64,000 nucleotides of DNA from Puccinia triticina (lineage: Eukaryota; Basidiomycota; Pucciniomycetes; Pucciniales; Pucciniaceae). The stretch covers positions 3,038,001-3,102,000 of the forward strand of contig NC_070562.1 in the NCBI RefSeq assembly GCF_026914185.1. The letters run 5' to 3'. A model generated the notes under the pieces. That model had not been told where the DNA came from. It worked only from the letters and a program-made list of their open reading frames with translations, and made no database searches. Positions 1 through 13,332 of this stretch are shown piece after piece; positions within the stretch are counted from its first letter, which is position 1; every line of letters begins with the position of its first letter. The position numbers and the translations under genes are program-made.

Positions 1-65
1 GCCATCGACCAACACGCCGGCCTTGTGCCCCTCAATGAGTGAATCGTCTTGAACCGTGCTGCTAC

Positions 66-441
66 TGTACCGGTGCGCGTACAGGACTCAGGAAAAATGC
101 CTAGGAAATCGAGTTGATTTCTGGATGACTGAGGAAAAGGGAAAAAAGGGGACAAAGTCCTACAAGAGGGGCTGCTTTTATAAAGGAGCCACGAAAACAA
201 ACAAGCACGTCATAAGAGTGTACAACTATGCACTAAAGAAACGTGCTACATGACTAAGAATGAAAGAAACCTCTTCGACTGAGAAGAGCAAGAACAACTG
301 AATAGCTCGGCACGCTAAACCCGGGCTTAGTCCCAGCCGGGATGAATAGGCTATTGAGTACCCTGTATAGTACAGGGCTCAACAGCCGCTCCTCATCCTA
401 GCGTGACATCTGAAATAGGGCTACTATGTAGCCCGGCTACA
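66..441 (-). repeat. 3' LTR of the gypsy element
   Basis: This 376-bp copy runs TGTACCGG...GGCTACA on the plus strand. It matches 5739-6115 except for one missing T near 161 and one T/C difference near 427. As the element is on the minus strand, this is its 3' LTR. Confidence 0.93.
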
Positions 442-453
442 ACATCCCCCCCT

Positions 454-3400
454 CTAGACAGGGGCCGTCCCAGACCCTGCCGGGGGTGGACCTAAGCGAA
501 GCTTGAGTCGCCTGCCCAGTGCTGCTGCCGGCCCGGAGGCCGGTGACTGACTTGATCCTCCGTCAGCAGGTCCGCCTGCTACGGAAGTACTTGGCTTGGC
601 CTTGGCTATAGCCTTGGCCTTCTTTAGCAATTCTTTTGCTACTCGAGCGTCGGCCCGCTTCTCCCGCTGAACTAACGCGGGAGGAGGTGCCCACATATCA
701 TTAATTATTAAAGATCTCAGGGCTACCGGCTTGAGACTGTTCCCATTAACCGGCCTAGGGTACTCCACACCCTCATGACCAACAATAATGTAGACATTAT
801 TGTTGAGGACCTTATCTATTGAGAAAGGCCCGAACCAACGGGGAGAGCCTTTCGTATGTTTTTCGTTGTGCAGTTTCACGTACTGCCCCACTACTATACC
901 TTCTAAATCCCGCGCAAACACAGTCTTCCCATCAAAGGAATCCTTGTTCTTCTGCGCTCGCACCGCGGTATTGCCCGTCGCGGTCAACCGGGTCTTATTC
1001 AGCTCGGCTATCCAAGACAGAAGCTCTTCTTGGCCCGGAAGAACCGGGTCTGCTGCAATCATCCTTGGACGATCCTTAGGCAAGCGGGGTTTGACGCCGT
1101 AGAGTAACTCAAACGGCGAGAACCCACTGCTATCACTAACATGGATCCTAGCCGAGAACAAAGCCGCCGGCAAACACATTTCCCATCTGGAGGGATCGCC
1201 GGTGGTGTTCATCCTGAAAAGAGCGGCTTCTAAAATCCCGTTGAAGCGCTCGCTCTTGCCGTTTGTCTGCGGGTGATACCCGGACGTGCGGACTTGCTTC
1301 ATTCCTGCTGCTGCCAGGAACTTAGTGAATCCCGCTGACAGATAGTTCGAACCTCTGTCCGTGAGGAATTCCTTAGGCGCCCCATATGGCGTCACTACAT
1401 GATCAAAGATGGCTTGTGCCAACTCGGCTGCCAATGCTTCCTTCAATGGAACAGCCACCGGCCAAGAGGTACAGTGGTCTATCGCTGTGATTATCCACTT
1501 GCACCCGCTTGGCTTGCTCTCTGGCATCTGGATAAGATCGGAGGACCACCTCTCGAAGGGGCCCACCGCTGGCAGGGGTCGCTGTAACCCTGTTTCTTGC
1601 TTTGAATGCGGCCTTTCTTGTGTCTGACAAGAAGCACAGGTACGTACATAACTCTGTACATCATCGTACCTCTTAGGCCACCACCCCCGTCCCCGCAGGA
1701 TCTGCAGAGTGCAGTCCCGGCCTCTATGGCCAAGTTCATCGTGAACCGCACGGAGAAGATCGAATCTATACGCAAACGCTACAAACGGCGACCGCTCCTT
1801 CAACCCACGACGACCGAGATAAATCAGGGTTTCGTCGACCGGATCGTACTCAAAAAGCTCAAGGTTTTCTTTTGCCCGAGTGACTAGATGGTTGGGAATT
1901 CCAACAGGTAAGTCTCTTCCCTCTATCAAATAGGGAATAATCAACGGCCAATCAGTCTCATGGAGCTGATCGGTTACCTCTGCTAAAAGGGCCAAATCAC
2001 TCCTACGCAACAGCGCATCTGGCACGACGTTGTCCGATCCCTTCTTATAACAAATCTCGATGTCCATCTCGGCGAATTCTTTGATCCACCGGAAGAAGAA
2101 CCGCACCGACCGCAAAATCTGAAGCGTCGGTTTCCATCACGAATTTCTTGAGGGTATCCGGCATCAACAGGACTGGTGCACTGGTAAGTGCCTTTTTTAA
2201 CTCGATGAAAGCTACTTCCTGCACCGGAAGCCAAATCACCGTTTGACGCTTTGTTACTCCACCTGCGGTCAGGTCGTGTAACGGTGCGGCGATCTTAGCG
2301 AAGTTCTTCACGTAACGTCAATAAAACCCGCACAGCCCGAGGAAAGACCTAACATCAAAAACCATCTGAGGTCGAGGCCAATCCCGGACGCTCTCTAGCT
2401 TCGACTCCATTGGTCGAATCGAATTGTATCCGATAACGTGTCCCACGTATTGGATCTCTTGAAGACCAAACAAACATTTCGCCCCGCTGCATTTCAGCTC
2501 CTCTCTTTGGAGAACTTCGAGGACTTTGCGGACGTGCTCAACATGCTCCTCCGCCGATTTCGAATAAATCAAGATGTTGTCCAAGTAGACTTGGACGAAC
2601 ACGTCGATGAACTCCCGAAGAATGTGAGTCATCATTCTTTGAAAGGTGGCCGGGGCGTTAACTAACCCGAACGGCATAACTAACCACTCAAAGTGACCAT
2701 ATTTTGTCCCGAACGCTGTTTTAGGGACGTCTGACTCGGCTATCCGCATCTGGTGGAAGCCCTGTTGCAGGTCGATTTTCGAAAAGAACCGAGCCCCGCG
2801 AAGAGCGTCAAAACACTCTTGGATTATTGGCAACGGATGCCGATCTTTCTTGGTAAGTGAATTGACTTTTCTAAAATCAACACAAAGCCTGATTTTCCCC
2901 GAAGTGGGGTGCTTTACCATAACTATTGGTGAAGACCAGGCAGACGTCGACGGACGAATGAACCCGGCTTCCTGCAACCCCGCTAGCCGTTCTTTCAACG
3001 TTCCTAGAAGGGCCGGCGAAAGTTGTTGCACGGGCTGACGGACTGGCGTCGCGTCCCTGGTATTGACTAGGTGCTTGATCACCCGCTCTTTCCTCAAAAC
3101 CCCCTCAATAGGGCCGAATAGAGCTTGAAATCGACTTACTAAGGATGACATCCTCTCCCAAAGTTTGGCGTCCGGACCAAACTCAGTGGGTAGGCCCACT
3201 GCAATCGGTTCCCTCGGCCCTGCGACTCCTTCGGACTCCATGAGGCAAACGAACGACTCCCGGGCTCCCTCGTAGAACTCGTGTCTTCGAATACTCCTCG
3301 GAATCAAAATCTCGTGGTCGTCCAACATAACTGCTAACTCGTGAGTAATTATACAACATGCAGACGAGGATGCTAAGCTAAACTGGACGGCATTACCGTC

Positions 3401-4009
3401 ATGACTTTTCAAGTGCCATAGATTTGAATCCCAGTCCGTTGACACGACGCTATTGGCAATCCAATCCCGGCCTAAGATAACGTCGTAGCTCGCCAACGGC
3501 GCTACCCTACACTCTACTGCAAAAGGTAAGCTTTCTAAACTAAAAAGCACCGTGGCTAATCGATTGTCCAAGATCCGATCCCCGAAGGCTCCGGTAACCT
3601 TAAAGGATATAGGTGAACAATAGATCAGCAGCACACGGTCTAACACAAAACTTTCTGCAACATACAACGAGCCAGCGCCGGTGTCAATGAGGACCCTGGC
3701 CAAACGGCCCTCGACTTGGTGATGGAACTCAGCCTTCACACTTGAAGGTACGTCGTCAACGGTCTCCGCCGAATGACAACCGTCCTCACAAAAACAATCA
3801 CTTACGATGTCGGCGGCGTTAGCTAACGACTCATCCGACCCGGTTGTCCCCATGCCTGGGTGATCAACAATACTTTCAAGTGCACTCAACTGCTCGGCTC
3901 TCGGTCGAGGCAACTCACTGCGGCCCTCCTCTCGAGGACCGGCTTCACTTGGACAAAACTCAAGGGGACTGGCCCTTTGAGGCTCAGGTAAGTTCGACGC
4001 TATTATCAC
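454..4009 (-). pseudogene. pol: pol of the gypsy element: protease, RT, RNase H remnant, integrase
   Basis: The order on the minus strand is: aspartic protease (VLIDTGAG), reverse transcriptase (IDLQQGFHQM, FGLVNAPATFQRMM, catalytic box YLDNILIYS), start of RNase H (ETDASDFAVGAVL), zinc-binding HHCC (HDELGH...CASC), integrase core with DLIQ, LTDRGSNY and GKSERFN, and a GPY/F-like tail. Defects: the second catalytic Asp of YxDD is Asn (codon 2576-2578); a TGA at 2318-2320 interrupts FY(R)RYV; and near 2095-2115 the frame changes while most of RNase H is missing. The last part (454-2115) is open to its stop. All three integrase acidic residues are present. In the family, this polyprotein reverse-transcribes and inserts the element. 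Confidence 0.93.
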
Positions 4010-4074
4010 TGGATTACGCGATAAGAGAGAAGAATTACAACTAAATGTCGGTGGGAGAGACTGTTCCTCACCAA

Positions 4075-5294
4075 CTACACATTTTTTTTCTTAGTTTTTT
4101 CTGGGTTAGCGGCTTCCCAGGCCTTCTGAGCGTCCGTCTTCGGTTCGGGACACTTCGCCGCGATGTGGCCGGCTTGCTTACAGTTGTGGCACGTCGCCAC
4201 CTTCTTCTTTCCGGCTCTACCTGCTTCGCCTTCGGCTCGACGCTTGCTGGAGCCGCTGGCCATCGACGGAACCGCTTTGGCCTGTTGATACAAATGATCG
4301 TGCCCCACCGCCGTGAGCAGCACGCGATCCATTTCCATCGGCTTCCCATCAATGGCCGCCGCGGCCATGATCTCCTGTACCTTCGCACTGAGACCGGGAG
4401 TGAGACCTCTGACGAATGAGGAGATCTCGTCGTAGCCAAAGTTGATTGACTTTGCCTTGGTTTGCCAAACCCTAAAGCGCTCGTGGAAGACCTGGGCCGT
4501 CTCGTTTGGCTCCTGCTTGAGCTTCTCAAGCTCCCTCGCCACCGTCAGGTTCGTAATCCCGATTGGAGACAACTTAATCAACCAGGCCTTGAAACTGGTC
4601 CAGTCATCAGGTCGCGCCGAGAACGCCGGATTGTAGAAATCCTGCCAAGCTCGCCCCGTGAGGCGTTGACCCGCACACGAATGCCAGATGGCCGGGTGGG
4701 CCTAACAATCCTTGAGGACCATCGCCATCATACCTAACCATTGCGTCGGATTCTCGTTGACCATGGCGCCGAACTTTGGCAGCTCCTTGTCCGGCCATCC
4801 CCTAAGGACCTTGCCGGCCTCCACCTCGAGGTGCTTCTTCTTGGGCGGCGCTACTGCCTCCGGTTCAACCATCTTGGCCTCTGCGGGGGCGGCGGAGCTC
4901 TTGGGTGGACCGACTGGCGGGTCCGTGGGTTTATCCTCACTCTTGGAGGTCGCAGCAGGGGGATCAGTCGCTTTTTCGACCCCCCCACACCTGGTTTGCT
5001 GTCGATCAGCATCTGTTTGAACGCATCGGTGAGGCTCAGCCTCACGACGTCGTCATCTCGGGCCAAAGAAGCCAGTGATGAACCCACAGCGTCATCATCC
5101 ACAAGATCGTAAGTACTATAGTCCACTAGTTCCGCATGACAATTCAACCACTGACGTTGATCTTCGCCCATAGCGTCGATTTCTTGCTTCGTGTACTTTA
5201 GGCCATTCGCCGGCGGCGGGAACGTCACGTTCGCGCTTCCACCTGAGGTTTCCTTCCCGGTGGGCGAGGTGCGGCCTGAACGAAGTAAGCCCAT
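4075..5294 (-). pseudogene. gag: gag of the gypsy element, broken
   Basis: The N-terminal part reads MGLLRSGRTSPTG from 5294. The C-terminal part (4075-4581) holds a CCHC zinc knuckle, CHNCKQAGHIAAKC, typical of retrotransposon nucleocapsid, and ends in a lysine-rich tail. The two parts lie in different frames. The frame changes near a run of seven C at 4980-4986, and in the continuing frame a TAG at 4702-4704 interrupts the capsid part (...KDC stop AHPAIWHS...). The encoded protein would normally build the virus-like particle and bind element RNA. Pol starts in yet another frame about 65 bp downstream. The poly-C change could be a sequencing error; the TAG is harder to explain that way. Confidence 0.85.
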
Positions 5295-5738
5295 TTTGAC
5301 TAAACAAATGAAAAAGATTTGCGAAGGATAGTCAGTAAGCTGACTTCTGCTAATGCTTCTTCCGCAACGTCAATCCGCAGACAATTCTGCTCTGCCTAGG
5401 CTGCACCAGAGGTCGGGTTTCCTCGAGAAACCGACTCGGGCAAGACTTCTACGGCGATAACCCGCCTATCTTCAAACGTTACAACTACTGGGTGTGTGAC
5501 TGACTCAAACGGAACCGGAAAAAGAACCTTAACTAACGCTGATGAAAGTGAGCAGGTAGGGAGTAAGATCTTTTGAGGTTTGATAACGGATGGAGTTGGT
5601 CACGAGGGTCAAGAACGCAGATAGCTGGAGAAGGGTAATTTTGTGTCGGGGATACGCCGTTGTGCGCTTCGCGAAAGGGGAAGAAGTCTTGGTTTGGATG
5701 TAAAAAAATTTATGAAGTTTTTTAACTCTCGCTACCAC

Positions 5739-6115
5739 TGTACCGGTGCGCGTACAGGACTCAGGAAAAATGCCTAGGAAATCGAGTTGATTTCTGGATG
5801 ACTGAGGAAAAGGGAAAAAAGGGGACAAAGTCCTTACAAGAGGGGCTGCTTTTATAAAGGAGCCACGAAAACAAACAAGCACGTCATAAGAGTGTACAAC
5901 TATGCACTAAAGAAACGTGCTACATGACTAAGAATGAAAGAAACCTCTTCGACTGAGAAGAGCAAGAACAACTGAATAGCTCGGCACGCTAAACCCGGGC
6001 TTAGTCCCAGCCGGGATGAATAGGCTATTGAGTACCCTGTATAGTACAGGGCTCAACAGCCGCTCCTCATCCTAGCGTGACATCTGAAATAGGGCTACTA
6101 CGTAGCCCGGCTACA
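5739..6115 (-). repeat. 5' LTR of the gypsy element
   Basis: This 377-bp copy has the same termini as the left LTR. It should hold the element's promoter on the minus strand. About 99.5 percent identity to its partner implies a recent insertion or recent gene conversion. Confidence 0.93.
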
Positions 6116-9100
6116 CTACCCTTTTCCAGCCATCAAACCGCTTGCTTTATCTCCGCACCAGCCAATCTCAGCATTGGATGGCGCGAGCAACATAGCTGTT
6201 GAGGATATTTGTGGAGCTGAACATGTTGCTGATCATTTTTAAGCCCGCCCACACAGCGCAAAACCATCAGGGCGGACTTAACCCACCTTCATTTTTCTTC
6301 AATCCTTTCAAAGTTTGATTGTTGGTGATTACAGCGCCTTTGGCATTGCTCTCAATGCTCTCATGAGCGGAAGACCCGCAAATCGGGCCAATATTGACAG
6401 TAAGTGGGATATATGAGCATCTTATCCCGAGGAGTTTATACTGAATCAAGGCCTATCCCCTTGTCATAGAATCATATTGCAACCAACTAGGTACTTCCCT
6501 CATCTCTGTCAGTGCAAAAACCATGAACTAATATGACATAATCTTGCCTCACACCCAGCCGGTCTAGGCGGCCAACTTGGGAGCCTCAACAATGACTTGA
6601 AATACCTTTGCTACAGTCGTTGGGAACACCGGTGACCGTTTCAATAGCTTACTCAAAACCCTCACAACACTTGTGAGTCCAGAGCTTGGAATTGAAAGGC
6701 CGGGCCAAGTGATCTGAGAGCACTGTTTCTTTGCGCAAATGTTGTCCAATTTTAGATGGTGGTGGCTGAGCCCCCTCTCCAGGTACGCATGCTCATCTTC
6801 ATTAGGAAAAAACCCATCTTGAACTGACATTGGATCAAATTGTCAGATGTATGTGTGCCAGAGAGGCCTTGAAACCAGATTCACTGGCAGAGGTCTCCGG
6901 CCCCAAGGCACGTGCTCCCATCTTGAGTAGTCTACCACAAAACGGTTGTTGCCATTGGCTTGTTGCTCGGTGGGCTTGTATGCATTCTTGAACTATAGAT
7001 GATCATAACTGGAAAATAATTACAAATCTCAAACATTATCTTATGAATCTCAAACAGTATACACTTTTAACAACCAATTTTGAAAAGCTAAACCCTTGAT
7101 ATCTTTCCAAACAAAATGTTGATTGTTTCCTTTCAGGTATATACTTGTCTGGTCAATGTTTGATTGATTTTCTGTGATTTGTAGTGTTGATCAATTAGCC
7201 ATTTGATCCATTTTTGATTTTTCCTCTTTTTGGATGTGACTTTTGCTCATTTCAAATTACAAAAAATTCACTTTTTCCAACCAAGTTTGAATATTTTTAG
7301 TCAATTTTCTCCCTGAATTTTTCTGTACTGTTTAACTCCTGAGCCAAACCAATGAATCATCATGAGCAGATTTGAACTCAACAAAGCCCCTCTCTGCAGT
7401 GGGCATGTGATCTTCCCAAGCAAGCCCATGACAGCCCTTGTCAGGAGTTCATTGTGCTCTACAACACAGGTCTGTTACATTTACCCATGACTTTAACATA
7501 TTGTGAAATAAAATAATAAAATAAAATAGTTAGCTAATGGTAGACTTGAGGGATAAAAGAATACCCTTGACAAAAGCAGTTACAGGTTGGTTTCTTCAAA
7601 CACAGCCTGAAACACATTGTAAGGTATTGTGAAGTACTGTAGAATTGATGATTTTTTTATCTTATAACAGGAGAAGAAATGAATTATAAGTGATATGCTG
7701 CAGGATTAGAAGGAAAATGACAACTAACATGTATGAACAATGTTTTACACACCCAAACAGTCCAAAACTTTCAGTAATGCTTCAATGTTGCATATTATTT
7801 GAGCTGTTAAACTATTGGAAATGATGTTTTTTCAACAGAGAATGAAATTTAAGGGGCGGGCGGAGGGCTTATTGGGAAAATGACTGCCAACTGGATAAAT
7901 GTCTGCATAAAAAATCAAATGATATGGGAAAAAAAAAATTCATCAATTGTGCTGATTCAAGAGGTATTATTGATTTTCCAGTGGTTTTGCCAATTGGATA
8001 TCAGTGCAGCAAGACAACCAGTTTTTTGAGCTCTGCAGCGGCGCAGCCGCCTTGGCCTCTAGTACCTAAATAAAACAGGAACTAAGTGTTGGATGAGAAC
8101 AATAGAGAAAACCAGACCCAACAAACACTAGGACTTTGAGCTAAGATGATGAAAAGGATCAGAACAAGTACAATGGTCAACAAGATGGAAATGAAAGAAA
8201 TAAGAACCTAAGAATAGCCGGCCTAGGCTAAGGACCTCAACGAGTGATCCACGGAGACAATGATGATGACTTTGAGATTGATCTGTTGATTGAAGTGGTG
8301 GTCGAGATGAGGAAAAAGGAAAGGAGTGGTGGTCAACAGAGAATCGGAAGGAATGGTCAACTGCTTCCAATTTGAAGAATTGGCACTTGATCTTCTGACA
8401 TCACAGTTGAAATGGCTGCCGCGCCGCGCAAACCGTAGGCCGTAAAAAGAAATCCCAAGGCTGAGATCACAGATTTCAACAATTTTGTACTTACAGCTTA
8501 CGGACGTACTAGAGTATTAGGAGAGTTTTACGTGACCTTATCTTTTCAATTTGCTTACAGGATTACTATTGTGGATTTGTGCTTGTGGAGTGCAGAGCTT
8601 CAATCACTTGCGGATTATTACGCTATAGATCAGGCTCACCAAGGAGCGCTGAAGGCTAGCCAAAAGTTGCAGTGCGGAGCCAAGACACCAATAATCACTT
8701 GATCAGCCTGGACACTTATATTCTTGAAGAAGGCGGATAGTGGTAATTTCTACCTACTAAACAGCCTTTATTCTCACAACAGGGAGCTTCACTGCCTCAC
8801 AAAGTGAGTAGAGTGTCACAAACCAACTCAGCTGCAGAATCTGGTAATCAAGGCAACATTTTTCTACATTACCCGCTGCACAGTTTGGCTTGAAAAACTG
8901 ATCACATCAAATGATGAATGCAGTTCCAGCCAATGCAAGCAGAAAGATTGAAACAGTGGTGAAAGCCTGTCAATTGTTGTTATTGGAAAGAATCTCAGAA
9001 ATCAGTCACTGAGTTCTAGCCAGCTAACTGAAAATTCAAAGCTGATAAGCTTGACCCTGCTCTTGTAGACAAATGTCTCAAGAACAAGACCCAAGCAGCT

Positions 9101-9879
9101 ACAACTACCAACCTGAAAGGTCCAGATAATGGTAAGAAGCCAGGTTCCTAGCTAGACAAAAGTAACACAGACAGATAAATGATGGTTGACTCTGTATTAT
9201 CAGGGATCACCAATAGAACTGCACTGCCATCATGTCTGAGCAAATGAAGGTCCAAAGATGTTTCCCCTCTGACTAATCAAGGCTTCCTCAAGAATCAGAC
9301 AAAAAAATCACAGGAGTTACTAACTGAAATAATCTGACTAAATCACCAACGTTGTGGTAGAGGGAAAAGTGGAAAAATAAAACAATTTTTCCTATGCTAC
9401 AGATTTACTCATACTAGGCCTCAAGATACCACCAAATGGACCTCAGAAATGGATTCTACCGCCAATCTTACCCCTAGTCACCACTGGAGGTGTCACTGGA
9501 GACCCTCTGGATTGGAACCTGCACTTCTTTGGACACTGGACACCCATCACACGTTCAACATATCCAGTCACCAACCTGTCACAAGCCTCAAGTCAAGGAT
9601 CACAGCATTATGCTTATACACATCACAGGATACAAACATACATCTCCCCATCAGACTACAGTCATTACATATTATCAAGTACTCTTCTATTTCCATATTA
9701 TGACATCATCAGACACTGACTCTGCAGCCTCAGACTTCATTTATGCACCCCCTGCATCCAACTGTCAACTTATGCAGTCTCCTGTCACTTTACACAGACT
9801 TCATGCGGCCCCACTTCATCCCTCTGACATCATTTATGTACCCTTGACATATTATGACATCACTTGTGTCTACTCCCAC

Positions 9880-10160
9880 TAGCTAAAATCCCTCAAACAC
9901 CTGTTCAGGTCAGCTAAAATACCTCAACCAGGGGCCCCTTTGTAGCTAAAATGCCTCACATTTGTCTATATAAGGAGCTCTCTCCTCCCCAGTTGTCAGC
10001 TCCCCAGCTCAGTACTCACCAGTTATTTACACACTTACCATCACCACCATAAATCACTACAACCCTTATATTTGCAAATGACCACTGAACTCACTTTTAA
10101 CTCACACATACCTTTCATTGAACAACTTCATCTGGAATCAGACCAGACCTATATCACTTG
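9880..10160 (+). promoter_or_regulatory. LTR-like promoter segment (possible solo LTR)
   Basis: Three diverged copies of AGCTAAAATNCCTCA lie between about 9882 and 9955. They are followed by a TATA-like TCTATATAAGG at about 9966 and a C/T-rich leader. This layout is common in LTRs of fungal retrotransposons. No partner LTR or clear TG...CA borders were found, so the call is weak. Confidence 0.25.
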
Positions 10161-13157
10161 ATTAAAACTTGCCAAGCTTAGCTTGGTGGGACTTGTTATC
10201 TGATAGCAGAAGGGCAGAGTTTTGCACCTCCATCATACCCATCACCATTCAGCAAAAGGGTTTCGCAACTGCTTTTGAGTCTTACAACGTGCATCACCTC
10301 ATAGCTCAGAAATATAGTCACATCCCCATTCTTTCTATCTTGTCACTCCCGCGGCTCTATTGCCTGCTTCCAGTTCCTTTCAATTCTTTCACCAATTCCC
10401 ATATCTATCCCACTTGACCCATTTTTTTTTGAAGTGATAGAAATCCCCCTCTCCCTCAACTAAACTAGAGGTGAGGGTGGATTGGTTTGACCTGCAGATC
10501 AAACCCAAACACCCCGGGGCCCGGAGGTTCTGGGGAAGGGAAGGTCTGTCAATGTTTTGTTGACCTACAGCCATTCAATACTCAGCTAAATCATCTTGTT
10601 GAAATTGTGACTTCTCCGTGGCACACAAGGAAAGGCAAGCAAAGGATGAGCTCAGTGGCTCAAGAGAATTGAGGGCAGTGAGGATGAGTTTCTCACCAGA
10701 AGCGGCTCAGCAGGGCGCGGAAAATGAAGGGGGAGAATCAATTTCTTTTATTCACTTGATGTAGGCTACAATTTATAGACTAGCTACAAGTGTTCAAAAT
10801 GTGGTTTTGATGTAAAATGAATAAGGAATCAAATTGAATATGATACATTTCTCAAGACTACACATGAATGAGAAATGACTTGTCTAACACTAATACTCAA
10901 GGTTCTTTGACTACATGGCGTGAGTTAGATGGTACTATTCTGTTACTAATGATGCTTTATGAAATGAAACACAACAAGGTGATGATATTCAGATGACAAG
11001 ATCAAAGGCACAAGTAAGCAGAATTTCAACACATCTTTGTTGATTTCTTTTATCTGATGTTTTTGCTTTCTGTTGATCACAAGATGAATCCATTCCAGCA
11101 TTGATGTCCTTCACTCATTTTGTTGCCAAGGACATCTGGCAGTTGTCAATATTATTGCTATGTATGTACCCAGCAGCTCTGATTTTAACTTTGAATTATG
11201 TGATTTCACAGAAACTGAGGCATGTGATCTAATGTGTGTGTTTGTGGGGGGGGGGGGTGTCACATGTCCATGTTCTGACTGAGACCCTGCCCACTTTCAA
11301 ACATGCGTAAAAATGTGGTTGTTGTGTGGTATGACTCAAGCGCTGGCCACACTGCCCTTGTCTGGTCCTGACTCCTAAGGGCAGGCCGGCCAATTTGAGA
11401 CCAATTTGGGGATCTTGATGAACCAAGACGCTCAACAAGTATCTTATTCACATGAGTCTGGTTTTCCATCTGGAGAAGAAGGGACACTGCGCGCAATAGA
11501 TGCCATAGTAAGATGGGGTGGCACCGGCCAGAGCAATAACCTGTCCCATCTGCTCAAGATGTACGTCCTCTAGTCTCTACATACATCTCCAGAAGTCCAC
11601 AGTTGTGCACACTGAAATGAATAATCAATTGCTGTTTCACCGGTTGTTTCATCTCTAGGCTCAGCACGGTTGGACTTAATCATCCAGCCCACTGGGTCCT
11701 GCAAGAGCAAAGCTGAAAGGCAACTAAGCATGCAGCAACACCTGATATTGCTGTTTGCGCACTGTGGCCAGAATATCTCTCCCCCGGCCTTTCTGGGCTA
11801 AGCCCTGAAGACCCTATCAGCAACACATGTAATCTTTTGGCCAGTCATGAATTTTTAGTCATTTGACTGATCTTTGTCTGCATACTGACAATACCAACAT
11901 TGCAATTTGAAGGGGATGAGCATCAATCTTTTGATAAGAGTGAATCTATTGAACCAGGTAATGGAACACAAAACAATTTTGTTCTCTGGAACTAGATTAG
12001 TGCCTGGTATCTACTTAATTCTTTTACGTTAGCACTGTTCATCAGGGCAGTTCTTGAAAATCCATCACCTGTTTACTGACATATAAAAATTGGTAGGGGT
12101 TACACAAAAAAGGCATGCACTTATGTCCATGTCCTAGTCTACAGGTTGTAGGGGGAATAAGCCCCCGGGGGGATTCAGATACCTTGTTCAGAACCACTAT
12201 CTTGCTATAAATTTTCATCACATTTTTTTGCCACGTCAAGATTCAGTGATTTCCAACCACTTTAAGTTGATGAATTTACATAAAATTTCAAAAAAAAAGT
12301 TCTATCATCATTTTACTTACTGATACTGGTGCCAGGTGGTATGATCAGAAAAGCCAGAAACAACTGAATCTTGATCATTTTATCATCAGCATTAGTGAAC
12401 TGAGGTTGAGGCCCTGTTTGCAGAAATGGGTATGTTACGGATAAATGTTCCATAAACGTTTTTCCGGCCATCACAGTTATTGTTACTCATAACCGTGGTG
12501 GGTTAGATTACAGAGCATTCATTCAATGCTAGTTGTTAAGGTCATGTGTGTGAGTGGGCAGCATTTCTTGCTTTCTATGAGCTGCTTTGATTTTGGCCAT
12601 TGAAGATTGTTGGACATACATATGCTAGAACGGGCACTGTCCTTGAAGGGTTGATCTCCAGCGTCCGCCAGCCGCTCGTCGGAGGAGGCGCTCGGGCTGC
12701 GGGGTGCCCGCCCCCCCGATCGCGAGGCTTAGTTAAGCCAGGATAAATACACTTGTGTGTGGTTGGATGTATGCTGAGCCCGACAACACCGTCTCTTCTT
12801 CCAGTACATACAAGTCGGCCGCTCGCCCGAGTCTTGCAGAGTGCTTTGCCGAGGAAACCTGCTCGCTTCTCTTGCTAGACCGACCACCAGCTGCCAGCTG
12901 GGCCCCGACCCGACTCTCTCCCGCCCAGCTCTCTTCGACAGCAGCCGGGTGATCTGACTCTGGCCAGCGACTTGAAAAGGCTTCCTCCCCTTATATATGG
13001 ACATTGCGTCATCCCACTATTAGCATATCTCGCCCCTCCTCAGGAGCCTCTTCCTCCCCCCAGCTTGCAATTGAGTCCTCCAATCTACCCTGCTTGTATC
13101 TCTCGTTCTCCCACCCTGACCCACTCCAGCCCTTCGCAGCTTATCTTTATCATCCGT

Positions 13158-13187
13158 ACCTATCACCACCACCACCACCACCACCAT
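13158..13187 (+). repeat. CAC trinucleotide run in leader
   Basis: A short (CAC)n stretch lies in the pyrimidine-rich leader upstream of the Flo8-like gene. Confidence 0.7.
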
Positions 13188-13332
13188 CCCCCTATCTCAG
13201 CGATCCTCGACCCGTTCCCCCCTCAAGACCCCGTCGCTCGCTGCTGGGCACTCGCAAACTCAGTTTCGCGACTCCGCCCAGACTTTCTTCTGTCTTCCGT
13301 ACCGCCCACTCGAGGCTTCGGTCCTCAGGTGC

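Larger units (their letters stand above)
66..6115 (-). mobile_element. Ty3/gypsy LTR retrotransposon, defective
   Basis: Two near-identical LTRs bound a gag-pol body read on the minus strand. The order protease, reverse transcriptase, RNase H, integrase defines the Ty3/gypsy superfamily. Flanks carry CTAC at 62-65 and 6116-6119, a likely 4-bp target duplication; Ty3 elements usually make 5 bp, so this is tentative. A purine-rich minus-strand tract (AGAGGGGGGGATGT) next to the left LTR fits a polypurine tract. The bases next to the right LTR (minus strand TGGTAGCGAGAG) fit a primer-binding site. Every protein region is broken (see gag and pol), so the copy cannot move by itself. Confidence 0.93.
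6116..13332. other. 7.2 kb without a supported gene
   Basis: The stretch is AT-rich with short ORFs only. None has a recognisable motif or a convincing exon chain. Around 6.2-6.9 kb short minus-strand ORFs could be transposon debris. A GC-rich patch at about 12655-12740 ends in GCTTAGTTAAGCC, which shares CTTAACTAAG with the MITE ends at 55.6 kb and may be a degraded relative. From about 12.97 kb the DNA turns pyrimidine-rich and reads like the promoter and leader of the next gene. Confidence 0.5.

Noticed and set aside
4980..4986. Programmed frameshift in gag at the C run
   Set aside because: A TAG further on in the shifted frame shows the gene is broken anyway, and no slippery heptamer of a known type is present.
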